Part shown: piece by piece, positions 14,935 to 23,294 of the stretch
Position numbering within the stretch: position 1 is the first letter of the stretch
Layout: the number at the start of each line of letters is the position of its first letter
From: Oceanobacillus rekensis
GTDB taxonomy: Bacteria; Bacillota; Bacilli; Bacillales; Amphibacillaceae
NCBI RefSeq assembly: GCF_002153375.1
Contig: NZ_MTBQ01000003.1
Span: 248,001 to 312,000 of the forward strand
DNA length: 64,000 nucleotides
Direction: 5' to 3'
Notes under the pieces: model-generated
Databases searched by the model: none
What the model was told of the DNA's origin: nothing
What the model saw: the letters and a program-made list of their open reading frames with translations, nothing else
Made by a program: the position numbers and the translations under genes

Positions 14935-16671
14935 TTATTTTTCTTTATCAAGCGGATCATCATACTTTTTTGTTAGCGCATTGAATGCTGTTAAACTAAT
15001 CCATATCGCAAATACAAAGATAATCGCACCGAGTACGAATAATAGGGTGTTCGAGTTATCCCCAAACCACGACCATTCGAATATGACTTGCTGGAACATG
15101 GCATATAATGTCATAAACATAAGGAAAATCATTGGAATCAATGCCACTGCATAGTTTCTTCCTAAGCGCTTAAGCCAGATTGCAATTAGCATTAAACTGA
15201 TTCCTGCAAGCAACTGGTTGGCCGTTCCAAAGAGTGGCCAAATTAGGTAACCCCCTGACCCAAAGCCATTTGGTCCTTCAGGTATTAATACCAATGCAGC
15301 ACTGGAAACAACTGCAATTGTCGTTGCTACATGTGTTTTAGTAATAGCCGGAACATTATACTCTACACCCAATTCAGCTATAATATATCTCATTAATCGA
15401 ACCGAAGTATCCAATGTCGTAGCTGCAAAACTAACAACAATAATTGATACGATGGTTGTAGCTATATCATTTGGAATAGCCATTCCCTCAGCAAGCTTTG
15501 CTGCACCTTCTACAAAAGTACCTAAACCAACAGCATTTGCTTGTGTAAAACTAGTATATGTTGCTGCAAATGCATCTGTATTCGCAAAAAAGGTTGCAAC
15601 AGCAATGATAGATATTAACGCTAAAATCCCTTCACCAACAGCACCGAAATAACCAACAAATCTGGCATCAGTTTCTTTATCTAATTGTTTGGATGATGTC
15701 CCAGATGAAACAAGTCCATGGAAACCAGAAATTGCACCACAGGCAATGGTTATAAATAAAAGTGGCAGCCAATTTCGGTCTGGATTTTCATTCATCATTG
15801 GTGCCGTCATTTCCGGATTTAAGAAAATTAGACCTAAATACAAAATACCAAGTCCTACAACAAGTTGATGAGAGTTAATAAAATCCCTTGGTTGAAGCAG
15901 TTTCCATACCGGAAGTGTGGATGCAATATATACATAGATCATTAAAATTACAATCCAAATCAAAAACGCGGTGGATACTGCCCCCAATCCAAATAATCCA
16001 GCGCCAGCTTCCCCACCCATATATTGCACTAAGTCAATTTGTAGAAACTCTGTTCTGCTGGCTACAATGGCAGTCAGATACATGATAGCCAATGCAATCA
16101 GCGATGGTATGAGCATTTTTAAATTGCGTTTATATGCTGCATATCCAATCCAAATTGCCAGAGGAATTTGAATAAAAACCGGAACAACACTTGCTGGGTA
16201 TTGAATAAACAAATTTGAAATAACCCAGGCAAACACTGCATTGACCATGAGAACAAGAATCAAGATAATAAATAAAAATAATATTTTTCCGCGTTGCCCA
16301 ATTAGTTTATCTGCTATCGTACCAACGGATTGCCCTTTATTCCTAACTGACAATGCAAGTGTTCCAAAATCATGGACACCCGCAGCAAAGACGGTACCGA
16401 GAATAACCCATAGAAAAGCTGGAAGCCATCCCCAATAGACTGCGATTGCAGGTCCAAGAATCGGTGCCGCTCCTGCAACAGAAGTAAAATGATGGCCCCA
16501 AAGCACAAACTTGTTCGTCGGCACAAAGTCAACACCATCTTTAAACTGATGTGCAGGTGTCACATAATTTGGGTCAAGTCTAAATATTTTTTCTGCTATA
16601 AATTTGGAATAATAGCGATAACCTAAAGCAAAAATTACCATCCCAATCAGCGCAACTAAAATACCACTCAA
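14935..16671 (-). CDS. cstA: Carbon starvation protein CstA (pyruvate/peptide permease)
   Basis: A 578-residue protein with about 16 membrane helices. CstA-family landmarks are YYSKFIAEKIFRLD, HHFTSVAGAAPILGPAIAV, GVHDFGTLALSVRNKG, ISGFHGLVSSGTSSKQ and LFGTANQLLAG. Family members take up pyruvate or peptides on carbon limitation. It starts with TTG behind GGGGAGGTAG. The element copy at 16.8 kb lies upstream. Confidence 0.92.
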   Translation of the reverse strand: MSGILVALIGMVIFALGYRYYSKFIAEKIFRLDPNYVTPAHQFKDGVDFVPTNKFVLWGHHFTSVAGAAPILGPAIAVYWGWLPAFLWVILGTVFAAGVHDFGTLALSVRNKGQSVGTIADKLIGQRGKILFLFIILILVLMVNAVFAWVISNLFIQYPASVVPVFIQIPLAIWIGYAAYKRNLKMLIPSLIALAIMYLTAIVASRTEFLQIDLVQYMGGEAGAGLFGLGAVSTAFLIWIVILMIYVYIASTLPVWKLLQPRDFINSHQLVVGLGILYLGLIFLNPEMTAPMMNENPDRNWLPLLFITIACGAISGFHGLVSSGTSSKQLDKETDARFVGYFGAVGEGILALISIIAVATFFANTDAFAATYTSFTQANAVGLGTFVEGAAKLAEGMAIPNDIATTIVSIIVVSFAATTLDTSVRLMRYIIAELGVEYNVPAITKTHVATTIAVVSSAALVLIPEGPNGFGSGGYLIWPLFGTANQLLAGISLMLIAIWLKRLGRNYAVALIPMIFLMFMTLYAMFQQVIFEWSWFGDNSNTLLFVLGAIIFVFAIWISLTAFNALTKKYDDPLDKEK

Positions 16672-16794
16672 TTTCTCTACCTCCCCTATTTTTTATTGAA
16701 ATAATTATTTCTCTTACAAGCTATGTAAAAATCGATTCATTTAGTACATATTAATACGGAAGATAAATTACGGAAGTTTTCATAATTGCAAAGT

Positions 16795-17106
16795 TTAGAT
16801 AAACTGCGAAGTACTTACACCCTACGTATAGGTGACTGCTAAAACCGCCGTCCAGGATCGCTCCGGGCTGATGAAGTTGTATGATGCTATTTTCTCTATT
16901 GCAGCTATAGTAATTGTCGAAAAACTTCTAACCAGCTCCGGGAAATATATGAAGACTCCTGCGGGAAGAGAGGCATTGGTGAGACACTGAAATGCGTTAG
17001 CTTGAAGCGACTCACCTATGCCTTAGGATGCGCGAATTGTATTTCCCAGAGCGGTCTCCAAAGTTTCTGCATACTGATATAAAACCAGCAGTTACTCCGC
17101 AGTTTA
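16795..17106 (-). repeat. Large interspersed hairpin element, copy 1 (short, reverse)
   Basis: About 310 bp filling most of the cstA-gdh gap. Read on the minus strand it matches copies at 24270 and 40689: GAGTAACTGCTGGTT end, GACCGCTCTGGGAAATA, GTGTCTCACC, TATTTCCCGGAGCTGGT, then GGAGCGATCCTGGACGG and the GTACTTCGCAGTTTATCT end. The inner part with the second hairpin loop is deleted relative to the long copies. Noncoding. Confidence 0.85.
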
Positions 17107-17166
17107 TAGATTATTTTACATTAGTAGCATACTTCTTTGTGACGCGGGCGAAGTAGAAAAGCAACT

Positions 17167-17206
17167 AAAAAAGAGATAATCACTAAATAGCGATCACCTC
17201 TTTTTC
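17167..17206 (-). terminator. Terminator of the glutamate dehydrogenase gene
   Basis: Minus-strand hairpin AAAGAGGTGATCGCT / AGTGATTATCTCTTT followed by TTTAG; A-rich on the other side, so it may act both ways. Confidence 0.8.
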
Positions 17207-17215
17207 CAGCACATA

Positions 17216-18595
17216 TTAATACAACTTTCCTTGCCTATACAAAACATCCGATAATTTCATAACAGATTGTCTATAACAAATCTGTCTTAATGTATAGGTA
17301 TTAGAGAAAAATTGCGGATATATTGTATCAAATGTAGATTCCATTTGCTCAAATTGCTTTTTAAAAACTTCTTCCTCTTTATAATATTGTGTTTCCCGAC
17401 CTTGTAGCCATTCGAGATATGATACAATGACACCGCCGGCATTTGCTAGTATATCAGGGATAATAATGGTCCCTTTTTGATTCAGGTAATTATCCGCATC
17501 CGTTGTAATTGGTGCATTTGCTCCTTCAACAATAACCTGAGCTTGAATTTCTTCCATATTATCCTTAGTTACCTGGTCTTCCAGGGCAGCAAGAAACAAC
17601 ACATCAACATTTAACGTTAATAAGTCATCGCGACCTATAACTTTAGCCTTTATACCGGCATCTTCAAGTTCTTTGTCATTAATTGGTAAATCTTTATTGT
17701 TTTCGATCGTGAATTTCACTAATGTTGGAATATCTAATCCATCCGAATTATAAAGTGTTACATTACGGTCACTCACTGCAATCACCTTGTTATTCAGTTG
17801 ATTACACTGATATGCTTCCAAGGCTGCGACCGATCCTAAATTCCCAAAACCTTGTACTGCAATAGTGAAATTCCGATCTTTCAAATCGAGGATATTTTTT
17901 GCAATCAGATGATTCCGTTCCGAGAGCCATGTTTGCTGCTCCGTCGCAAAGTTATGAAAGAGATATCGAAAAGTGAAATATACCCCTTTTCCTGTAGCTT
18001 CCCTTCTCCCTAATGAACCACCATTGACAACGCTTTTCCCAGTAAAACTACCACGGTAATTTTCACCAGGATGGATACTTTTATATTCTCCCATCATCCA
18101 GTCCATTTCACGTGCACTCGTACCCATATCTGGTGCAGGAATATCTTTGTCTGGACCAATAATATCACTAAAATATTGCACATATTTTTTGCATATTAAA
18201 TTTAATTCTCTAACATCATATTCTTTTGGATCAATTACAACGCCACCTTTTCCGCCTCCAAAAGGCACTTCATGAAGAGCGTTTTTCAGTGTCATAAGGG
18301 TGGCGAGATTTATAACTTCATCTTCATTTACAGATTCATGAAAACGAATCCCACCTTTATATGGGCCAAGCACATTATTATGCTGAACCCGAAAAGCTGG
18401 TATTCGAATGACTTCATCATTTTCCAGTGTTATTCTAAGAAACGATTTACTTACGTGGTTTGGTGTAGAAAGAATTGATCGCAGGGCTCTAAATGCCTTT
18501 TCTCTTGGCTTTTCCTGGATTTCAGGAAGAAACAAATCATCGTCAAATAATACATTTAATGATTCATGAACAACTGCACCAGTATTGATTGGCAT
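17216..18595 (-). CDS. Glu/Leu/Phe/Val dehydrogenase (glutamate dehydrogenase type)
   Basis: A 459-residue amino acid dehydrogenase that interconverts glutamate and 2-oxoglutarate plus ammonia with NAD(P). N-terminal landmarks GPYKGGIRFHESVN, NALHEVPFGGGKGGV and PAPDMGTS are followed by a Rossmann domain (AVQGFGNLGSVAALEAYQ) and IVEGANAPIT. It is about 30 residues longer than RocG/GudB (424 aa); the extra length falls around residues 200-240 and near the C terminus, so substrate may differ. CAGGAGGTTC precedes the ATG. It follows the permease gene by 80 nt on the same strand. Confidence 0.88.
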   Translation of the reverse strand: MPINTGAVVHESLNVLFDDDLFLPEIQEKPREKAFRALRSILSTPNHVSKSFLRITLENDEVIRIPAFRVQHNNVLGPYKGGIRFHESVNEDEVINLATLMTLKNALHEVPFGGGKGGVVIDPKEYDVRELNLICKKYVQYFSDIIGPDKDIPAPDMGTSAREMDWMMGEYKSIHPGENYRGSFTGKSVVNGGSLGRREATGKGVYFTFRYLFHNFATEQQTWLSERNHLIAKNILDLKDRNFTIAVQGFGNLGSVAALEAYQCNQLNNKVIAVSDRNVTLYNSDGLDIPTLVKFTIENNKDLPINDKELEDAGIKAKVIGRDDLLTLNVDVLFLAALEDQVTKDNMEEIQAQVIVEGANAPITTDADNYLNQKGTIIIPDILANAGGVIVSYLEWLQGRETQYYKEEEVFKKQFEQMESTFDTIYPQFFSNTYTLRQICYRQSVMKLSDVLYRQGKLY

Positions 18596-18676
18596 ACTTT
18601 GAACCTCCTGAATTAATAAATTTTTATATTACTTAAGAGTGTATCAAATGAAAAAGCGTGTAACCAGTCAAAGCCG

Positions 18677-20101
18677 TTATAGTAAAAATACTGCTGCAAT
18701 TGTAGCAATGATTAAACCAGAAAAAACCGGAATAAAATTCTTTCTAACTAACTCCATGACGGACACACCACAGAAACCTGCAATCGCAATTAATGATGAC
18801 CAGGCAACAATGGTACCTCCACCAGTCCAAATAGCTCCCATTTGGCCAATCGCAGCGAGGGTTGCAGCATCAATTGATGTTGTCTCCAATGAAGCAGCAA
18901 GTGCTCCTGTTAGTGGTAAGCCAGAAAATCCTGAACCGTCAAGTCCAGTTATAATACCGATAATGAGTACACTTAACGCTGCAAGCAATGCACTTTGTGG
19001 CAAAAATTCTTGTGTGGATGTAACAAGGTCAAATAATAACGCTGGTCCTTCCTCCACACCTAAAATATTTCCTGAAAAATCAGGACTTCCTAAAAAGAAA
19101 AAACCAGCAATAGGGATAACAGGGCCCATTGCTTTAAAGGCAAATACAAATCCATCTGTAATATGATTACTAACATAATCTAAAGCATGATATTTACCAA
19201 AAGCAATTGTGGAAAGTAATAATAGGATGACCGCAACACCACCTACAAATGCTGCACCGCCTCCACCAACAAGCTCGTCACTTCCTCCAGAAAAGAGCTT
19301 GGAATACATCATGTAAATAACTACAAACAGAAGTGATATTGGAACAGCAATGGAAAAAACCTTACTCCAAACATCTAAATTTTCGGTTTGGACCTTGTTC
19401 TTTGATCCTTCTGCAGTCTGCAGCTCTTGTAGTTCTACCATATTCAACGGATCGTTTTTAGAGCGAATGGTTTTGCGATATAATAGGTAAGCTAAAGAAA
19501 CAGCGACTCCCCCAGCTATCAGGGATAGTATCAATGATTTGTCAGCTACAGAACCAACATCAATGCCAGCAGATGCAGCAGATAAGCTTGGAGCAACTTG
19601 AACAATATAATCCGAGGACAATGCCATTCCCTGTCCTGCTATTGCAATAGCAACTGCCGCTGTCATTGCAGGCAATCCAGCTCTTACCGCTGCAGGGACA
19701 AGTAATGCACAGATCAATGGAACTGCAGGAGTTGGCCAGAAAAATAAGGAAATAATATAGGTTACAATTATAAGAATAAAAAAGGAAACATGCCCATTTA
19801 CCATCATTTTCTGGAGAGGCTGTATCATTCTGACATCTGCCCCTAAATCACGTAAAGAGTGTAAAAGCGCCAACATAAACGTGATAATTAAAAAAATGCT
19901 AAACAACTCTTGAGCAGCAACTAGATTTGCATTAAATATGGCAGTAAATCCATCAATAAGATTACCTTGATACACCCAGGCAATGACAAATGTCCCAAGT
20001 AATGTCGGTAAAACAACACCCTTACGGAAAATCATTGTTACGATGATTGCTAATGTGAATAATCCATATAGCAGATGGGGTAACGTTAATCCAATACCCA
20101 T
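18677..20101 (-). CDS. Polytopic permease (ion-transporter superfamily-like)
   Basis: A 474-residue protein with about 11-13 membrane helices in a two-fold arrangement, a hydrophilic loop near residues 215-240 (VQTENLDVWSKV), and Gly/Ser-rich segments (GQGMALSSDYIVQVAPS; GLDGSGFSGLPLTGAL) resembling discontinuous helices of the GntP/ion-transporter superfamily. Substrate unknown; its position 80 nt upstream of a glutamate-type dehydrogenase suggests an amino or carboxylic acid. The ATG at 20101 is preferred because AAAGGAAGAG lies just upstream; the 15-codon extension has no ribosome site. Confidence 0.65.
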   Translation of the reverse strand: MGIGLTLPHLLYGLFTLAIIVTMIFRKGVVLPTLLGTFVIAWVYQGNLIDGFTAIFNANLVAAQELFSIFLIITFMLALLHSLRDLGADVRMIQPLQKMMVNGHVSFFILIIVTYIISLFFWPTPAVPLICALLVPAAVRAGLPAMTAAVAIAIAGQGMALSSDYIVQVAPSLSAASAGIDVGSVADKSLILSLIAGGVAVSLAYLLYRKTIRSKNDPLNMVELQELQTAEGSKNKVQTENLDVWSKVFSIAVPISLLFVVIYMMYSKLFSGGSDELVGGGGAAFVGGVAVILLLLSTIAFGKYHALDYVSNHITDGFVFAFKAMGPVIPIAGFFFLGSPDFSGNILGVEEGPALLFDLVTSTQEFLPQSALLAALSVLIIGIITGLDGSGFSGLPLTGALAASLETTSIDAATLAAIGQMGAIWTGGGTIVAWSSLIAIAGFCGVSVMELVRKNFIPVFSGLIIATIAAVFLL

Positions 20102-20179
20102 AAGATCTCTTCCTTTCTTCGGGTTGTGCTTTAGCCTATGCACCACCTGAAGAAAACGCTACAACTCGTAAACGGTTAT

Positions 20180-20205
20180 GTTTAATTCTCTATTGAATGG
20201 GGAAT
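20180..20205 (+). promoter_or_regulatory. Sigma-B promoter of the yflT-like gene
   Basis: GTTTAA (20180-20185), 14-nt spacer, GGGAAT (20200-20205): an exact match to the general-stress sigma-B consensus GTTTAA-N13-15-GGGWAT, 35 nt upstream of the start. Confidence 0.85.
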
Positions 20206-20239
20206 AAGCCAACTAACAACAAAGGAGGAATCTACAATT

Positions 20240-20590
20240 ATGAAACCTTTTATTAGAGAATATATAAACGAAGAACAATTGAAAACGGATGTAAACAAAT
20301 TACAAGCCAAAGGAATTAACAAAGATGATATTTATCTCCTCACCCATGATGATGAAAGAACTGGGCGTATAGCAGATAATGCGAATACGAATACAATTGG
20401 CATGAAAGAGATGGATTTCTCAAGTGCTGTTGGGAACATGTTCAGCAGTCAAGGTGATCAGTTACGTACAAAACTGGAAGAGATGGGCTTTAGCGAGGCC
20501 GAAGCGGCTAATTATGAAAAAGACCTCGATGAAGGTAAGGTTCTATTAATGGTTACCAATCATGAAAATATAGATACTTTCATCATTTAA
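20240..20590 (+). CDS. General stress protein, YflT (GSP17M-like) domain
   Basis: A 116-residue protein with an N-terminal alpha/beta YflT-type domain (KGINKDDIYLLTHDDERT) and a helical acidic second half. Members are sigma-B-controlled cytosolic stress proteins of unknown biochemical role. Control is directly supported by the upstream sigma-B promoter. AAGGAGGAATCTAC precedes the ATG and a terminator follows. Confidence 0.88.
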   Translation: MKPFIREYINEEQLKTDVNKLQAKGINKDDIYLLTHDDERTGRIADNANTNTIGMKEMDFSSAVGNMFSSQGDQLRTKLEEMGFSEAEAANYEKDLDEGKVLLMVTNHENIDTFII

Positions 20591-20594
20591 TATT

Positions 20595-20625
20595 AGGGAC
20601 ATCCCAGGATGGGTTGTCCCTCTTC
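20595..20625 (+). terminator. Terminator of the yflT-like gene
   Basis: Hairpin AGGGACATCCCA / GGGTTGTCCCT with a TCTTC tail. Confidence 0.7.
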
Positions 20626-20647
20626 ATATGGCAAAGAGGAAACTCGT

Positions 20648-20776
20648 CTACTCTTTTTTCAGAGCTGCACATTCATTACATAATAGCTTTCCATTTTCCT
20701 GCACACCATCAAAAAAACCACTTTCACAATAAACGTTTTTATTACATGACAGACACTTTCCAATTAATTCACGCAT
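20648..20776 (-). CDS. Small zinc-ribbon-like protein, 42 aa
   Basis: A 42-residue protein with two CxxC pairs (CLSC near residue 8 and CNEC near residue 33) plus an extra Cys, the spacing of a single zinc ribbon. GGGAGGCTGATAG precedes the ATG. Family not recognised. Confidence 0.6.
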   Translation of the reverse strand: MRELIGKCLSCNKNVYCESGFFDGVQENGKLLCNECAALKKE

Positions 20777-20853
20777 TCTATCAGCCTCCCAAAAGTAAAA
20801 TAACCTCTTTGACTAAGAGATTATCTTAAAATGAGCGAATATTCAACTGACGT

Positions 20854-21415
20854 TTAAGCTGCGTTTAGTAATGTTCGAGGTTGCTTATGGAAAAAGAAAA
20901 ATACAACAACTATATATATAATAAAGGATGGGATCATATTAGCGTTATACAGCAAGGAATATAGCCATCAGGTTGTCCTTCGATGGCAGATCCGAAAAAT
21001 TACATTCCTGCGATATAATGAACGAAAAATCACAATGTAGATCCCAAGAACACCCCAACTGTTATATAAGTAAGGTAATTTTTTGTTTCACCTGACTTTA
21101 CTTACTGCCTGCTGAATTCGATTTGCAAAAATACCAACAAATCCAATTACCGTAAGGGCTAGCCCATAATCAATAAATGCTTGCAATGGGCTAAAACATA
21201 CGCTGTTCCTGTTGCAACCTGTAATACTCCCCATGAGAAACCAGGCCACCCTTTAATCCCCAGCGAAATGCAACAATAAATACAGGTATCATCGCAAACG
21301 ATATCGAACCACCTTGCGCCCATATTTCAAAGGATAATGGCAAGATATCCAATAATAATGCCAATGCAATAAAAATGGATACTTCAACTAAAAATAGAAT
21401 TCGATTTGACCTCAA
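20854..21415 (-). pseudogene. thiT: Decayed thiamine transporter gene thiT (yuaJ)
   Basis: The 5' end (TTG at 21415 behind GGAGGAGG) encodes ThiT-like helices (FIALALLLDILPLSFEIWAQGG, MIPVFIVAFRWGLKGGL), after which homology jumps frames: GVLQVATGTAYVL, then SPLQAFIDYGLALTVIGFVG, then VGVFLGSTL-stop-FFVHYIAGM-stop-FFGS and a final HKQPRTLLN segment to 20854. Several frameshifts and in-frame stops show that the S-component of the ECF thiamine transporter is inactive. Confidence 0.85.
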
Positions 21416-21528
21416 CCGTATTACCTCCTCCAAAAATTTTCATATTAGAAAGCTTGATTGTCACCAAGCTTTTGAAGTGACGACGACCAGCCCGCACTTA
21501 TGCATGAAGAAAGTATTTTCTTAATGAC

Positions 21529-21588
21529 AAAAAAAGCAATGTCTGAGGGGAAAGTTCCTGATGGGGAAATCCGCTCACATTGCTTTTA
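21529..21588 (-). terminator. Riboswitch-controlled terminator before thiT
   Basis: Minus-strand hairpin with outer stem AAGCAATGTGAG / CTCAGACATTGCTT and run of seven T, just downstream of the TPP aptamer. Confidence 0.8.
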
Positions 21589-21606
21589 TTCTATCAAAAA
21601 AACCAT

Positions 21607-21692
21607 CAATTCCTACGCTAGTACTAACTAACAGGTTCAAAGGGTCTAAAACATCATGTTCACTCTCAGCCATGGCTCCGCCTGTAGGTTTT
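21607..21692 (-). promoter_or_regulatory. TPP riboswitch (THI element)
   Basis: On the minus strand the conserved TPP aptamer boxes appear in order: GGCGGAGCC, GGCTGAGAG, GACCCTTTGAACCTG, then TAGCGTAGGAA, with closing stem CCTAC/GTAGG. It lies upstream of a terminator and the broken thiT gene. The aptamer core looks intact although its target is dead. Confidence 0.92.
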
Positions 21693-21775
21693 TATTTTAT
21701 ACTCTTGATTTGTTAAGTGCAGTTTAGGCATTAACAGAAAAATAACAATGTTTAACGAGAAGTTTTCATGAGTGT

Positions 21776-22039
21776 CTATTTTCTTATATTTTTCCTACGC
21801 TTTTTCTTCTTAGTAAGACCCTTTTCAATTAATGTCTTTCGCTGTTTCATTCCAGTTTTTGTAACGTAATTATTTTTGAACCAAGCTGTTAATGTAGTAA
21901 CAACAGTGAATAGTCCTGAGACGACATGCTCTGCCAATAAACTGTCTATCGGTAATGGGGATTTCCCGTATATGACGAGAAACTGATTTACAAGTGCTAG
22001 AAGAAGCATGATTGTCCGTATAATAGTACCTTTGTCCAC
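21776..22039 (-). CDS. SPP1-family phage holin, orphan
   Basis: An 87-residue protein with two membrane helices (IIRTIMLLLALVNQFLVIYG and a second near residues 35-53) and a strongly basic tail (TKKKKRRKNIRK), the layout of SPP1-type holins. It begins with GTG behind AGGGGGATT. No endolysin or other phage gene is nearby, so it may be a relic or a domesticated pore/spore-lysis function. Confidence 0.8.
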   Translation of the reverse strand: MDKGTIIRTIMLLLALVNQFLVIYGKSPLPIDSLLAEHVVSGLFTVVTTLTAWFKNNYVTKTGMKQRKTLIEKGLTKKKKRRKNIRK

Positions 22040-22225
22040 TTTTAATCCCCCTAAAATCCAAAGTTATTTATATACTATTATTTTCACTTTCCTTACTTTT
22101 TGGAACGGCTTTTGTACTTGTGCTTGTAGATAGATACTTGATTATGTTTATTACAAATAATTTTGGGAAGAGTATATTAAGGTTATCTAATTAAATTGAA
22201 TTCAATTATTTTTAATTAAAAACAC

Positions 22226-22254
22226 TTGACTATAAGTATTAATCAATTTATACT
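22226..22254 (+). promoter_or_regulatory. Sigma-A promoter of the yceI gene
   Basis: TTGACT (22226-22231), 17-nt spacer, TATACT (22249-22254), about 52 nt before the start codon. Confidence 0.8.
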
Positions 22255-22305
22255 AGGTAACAGAAAGTAACTAACGGTTACGAAAATTATTTGGAGGGAT
22301 TTATA

Positions 22306-22842
22306 ATGGCAAAGACAGTTTGGACAGTTGACCAAGTACACAGTGAGGTTGGCTTTTCAGTAAAACATATGATGATTTCAAAAGCGAAAGGTACATTTGA
22401 TAAATTTGATGCAGTTTTCGAAGCTGATGTAGAAGACTTAACTGATTCTAAAGTGGAAGTAACTATTGATACAGCAAGCATAAATACTCGTAATGAAGAT
22501 CGTGACAACCACTTACGTTCAGGAGATTTCTTTGATTCAGAAACATACCCGAAGATGACTTTTGTAGCTACTGATATTAATAAAAAATCATCTAATACGT
22601 ATGATGTCACTGGTGATTTAACAATTAAAGATACAACTAAACCAGTTACAATCGATGTAACATTTGAAGGACAAAGCAAAGACCCAATGGGTGGCGCTAC
22701 TGTAGCAGGTTTCAGTGGTTCAACATCCATTAACCGTAAAGAGTTCGGTCTTACTTGGAACGCAGCAGTTGAAACTGGTGGCGTACTTGTTGGCGAGGAT
22801 GTTAAAATTAACTTTGAACTTGAGCTTCATAAACAAGCATAA
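22306..22842 (+). CDS. YceI-family lipocalin-like protein
   Basis: A 178-residue YceI protein, an extended beta-barrel that binds long isoprenoid or lipid ligands. Family landmarks are WTVDQVHSEVGFSVKHMM, SKAKGTFDKFDA, INTRNEDRDNHLRSGDFFD and the SINRKEFGLTWN stretch. No signal peptide, so it is cytosolic as in other Firmicutes. TGGAGGG precedes the ATG at 22306. It has its own strong promoter and terminator. Confidence 0.93.
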   Translation: MAKTVWTVDQVHSEVGFSVKHMMISKAKGTFDKFDAVFEADVEDLTDSKVEVTIDTASINTRNEDRDNHLRSGDFFDSETYPKMTFVATDINKKSSNTYDVTGDLTIKDTTKPVTIDVTFEGQSKDPMGGATVAGFSGSTSINRKEFGLTWNAAVETGGVLVGEDVKINFELELHKQA

Positions 22843-22857
22843 TATAAAACCACATTT

Positions 22858-22892
22858 AAAAGCTGTATTTCCTTGGAAATACAGCTTTTTTT
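22858..22892 (+). terminator. Terminator of yceI
   Basis: Perfect 14-bp stem AAAGCTGTATTTCC / GGAAATACAGCTTT with TTTT. Confidence 0.9.
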
Positions 22893-22931
22893 ACGCAGTT
22901 GGATTATACTATTATTGGAGGTGGTATAAGA

Positions 22932-23294
22932 ATGATTGTCTATTATGATAGTTACTGCAAGATGTGTACAAACTCATCTACGTTATGGAAGAAACTGGAC
23001 CGGAGAAATAAACTTATATTCAATTCCTTTCGATTAATGAAAAATTACCCACCTGAAATGGAAAAGAGTCTTCATGTCAGACATAATAATCAATGGTATA
23101 AAGGATACTCAGCAATTGTTCAAATAGCTAAAATGCTCCCACCTCTATGGATATTAATACCACTCATGTATATGCTCAAGGTTATTGGACTCGGCGACAT
23201 TATTTATAAACTGGTGGCTAAAAATAGAAAACTTGTACCTGTAAACCAATGTGCAGATGGTGAAGCGTGTAAAATCAATCCGCATTCCCGTTAA
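22932..23294 (+). CDS. DCC-family thiol-disulfide oxidoreductase-like protein
   Basis: A 120-residue DUF393/DCC protein of the YuxK type. It opens with a beta strand and active CxxC motif (YYDSYCKMC, residues about 4-12) as in thioredoxin-like DCC proteins, followed by a hydrophobic helix (LPPLWILIPLMYMLKVIG). GGAGGTGG precedes the ATG at 22932. Its 3' end overlaps the convergent vanW-like gene by 20 bp. Confidence 0.8.
   Translation: MIVYYDSYCKMCTNSSTLWKKLDRRNKLIFNSFRLMKNYPPEMEKSLHVRHNNQWYKGYSAIVQIAKMLPPLWILIPLMYMLKVIGLGDIIYKLVAKNRKLVPVNQCADGEACKINPHSR

Noticed and set aside
18639-19166. 175-codon plus-strand frame opposite the permease gene
   Set aside because: Fully antisense to a well-supported membrane protein, no ribosome site, and repetitive Pro/Ala/Ile composition typical of antisense to hydrophobic coding sequence.
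22287-22730. 147-codon minus-strand frame opposite yceI
   Set aside because: Antisense shadow of a clear YceI gene with its own promoter and terminator.
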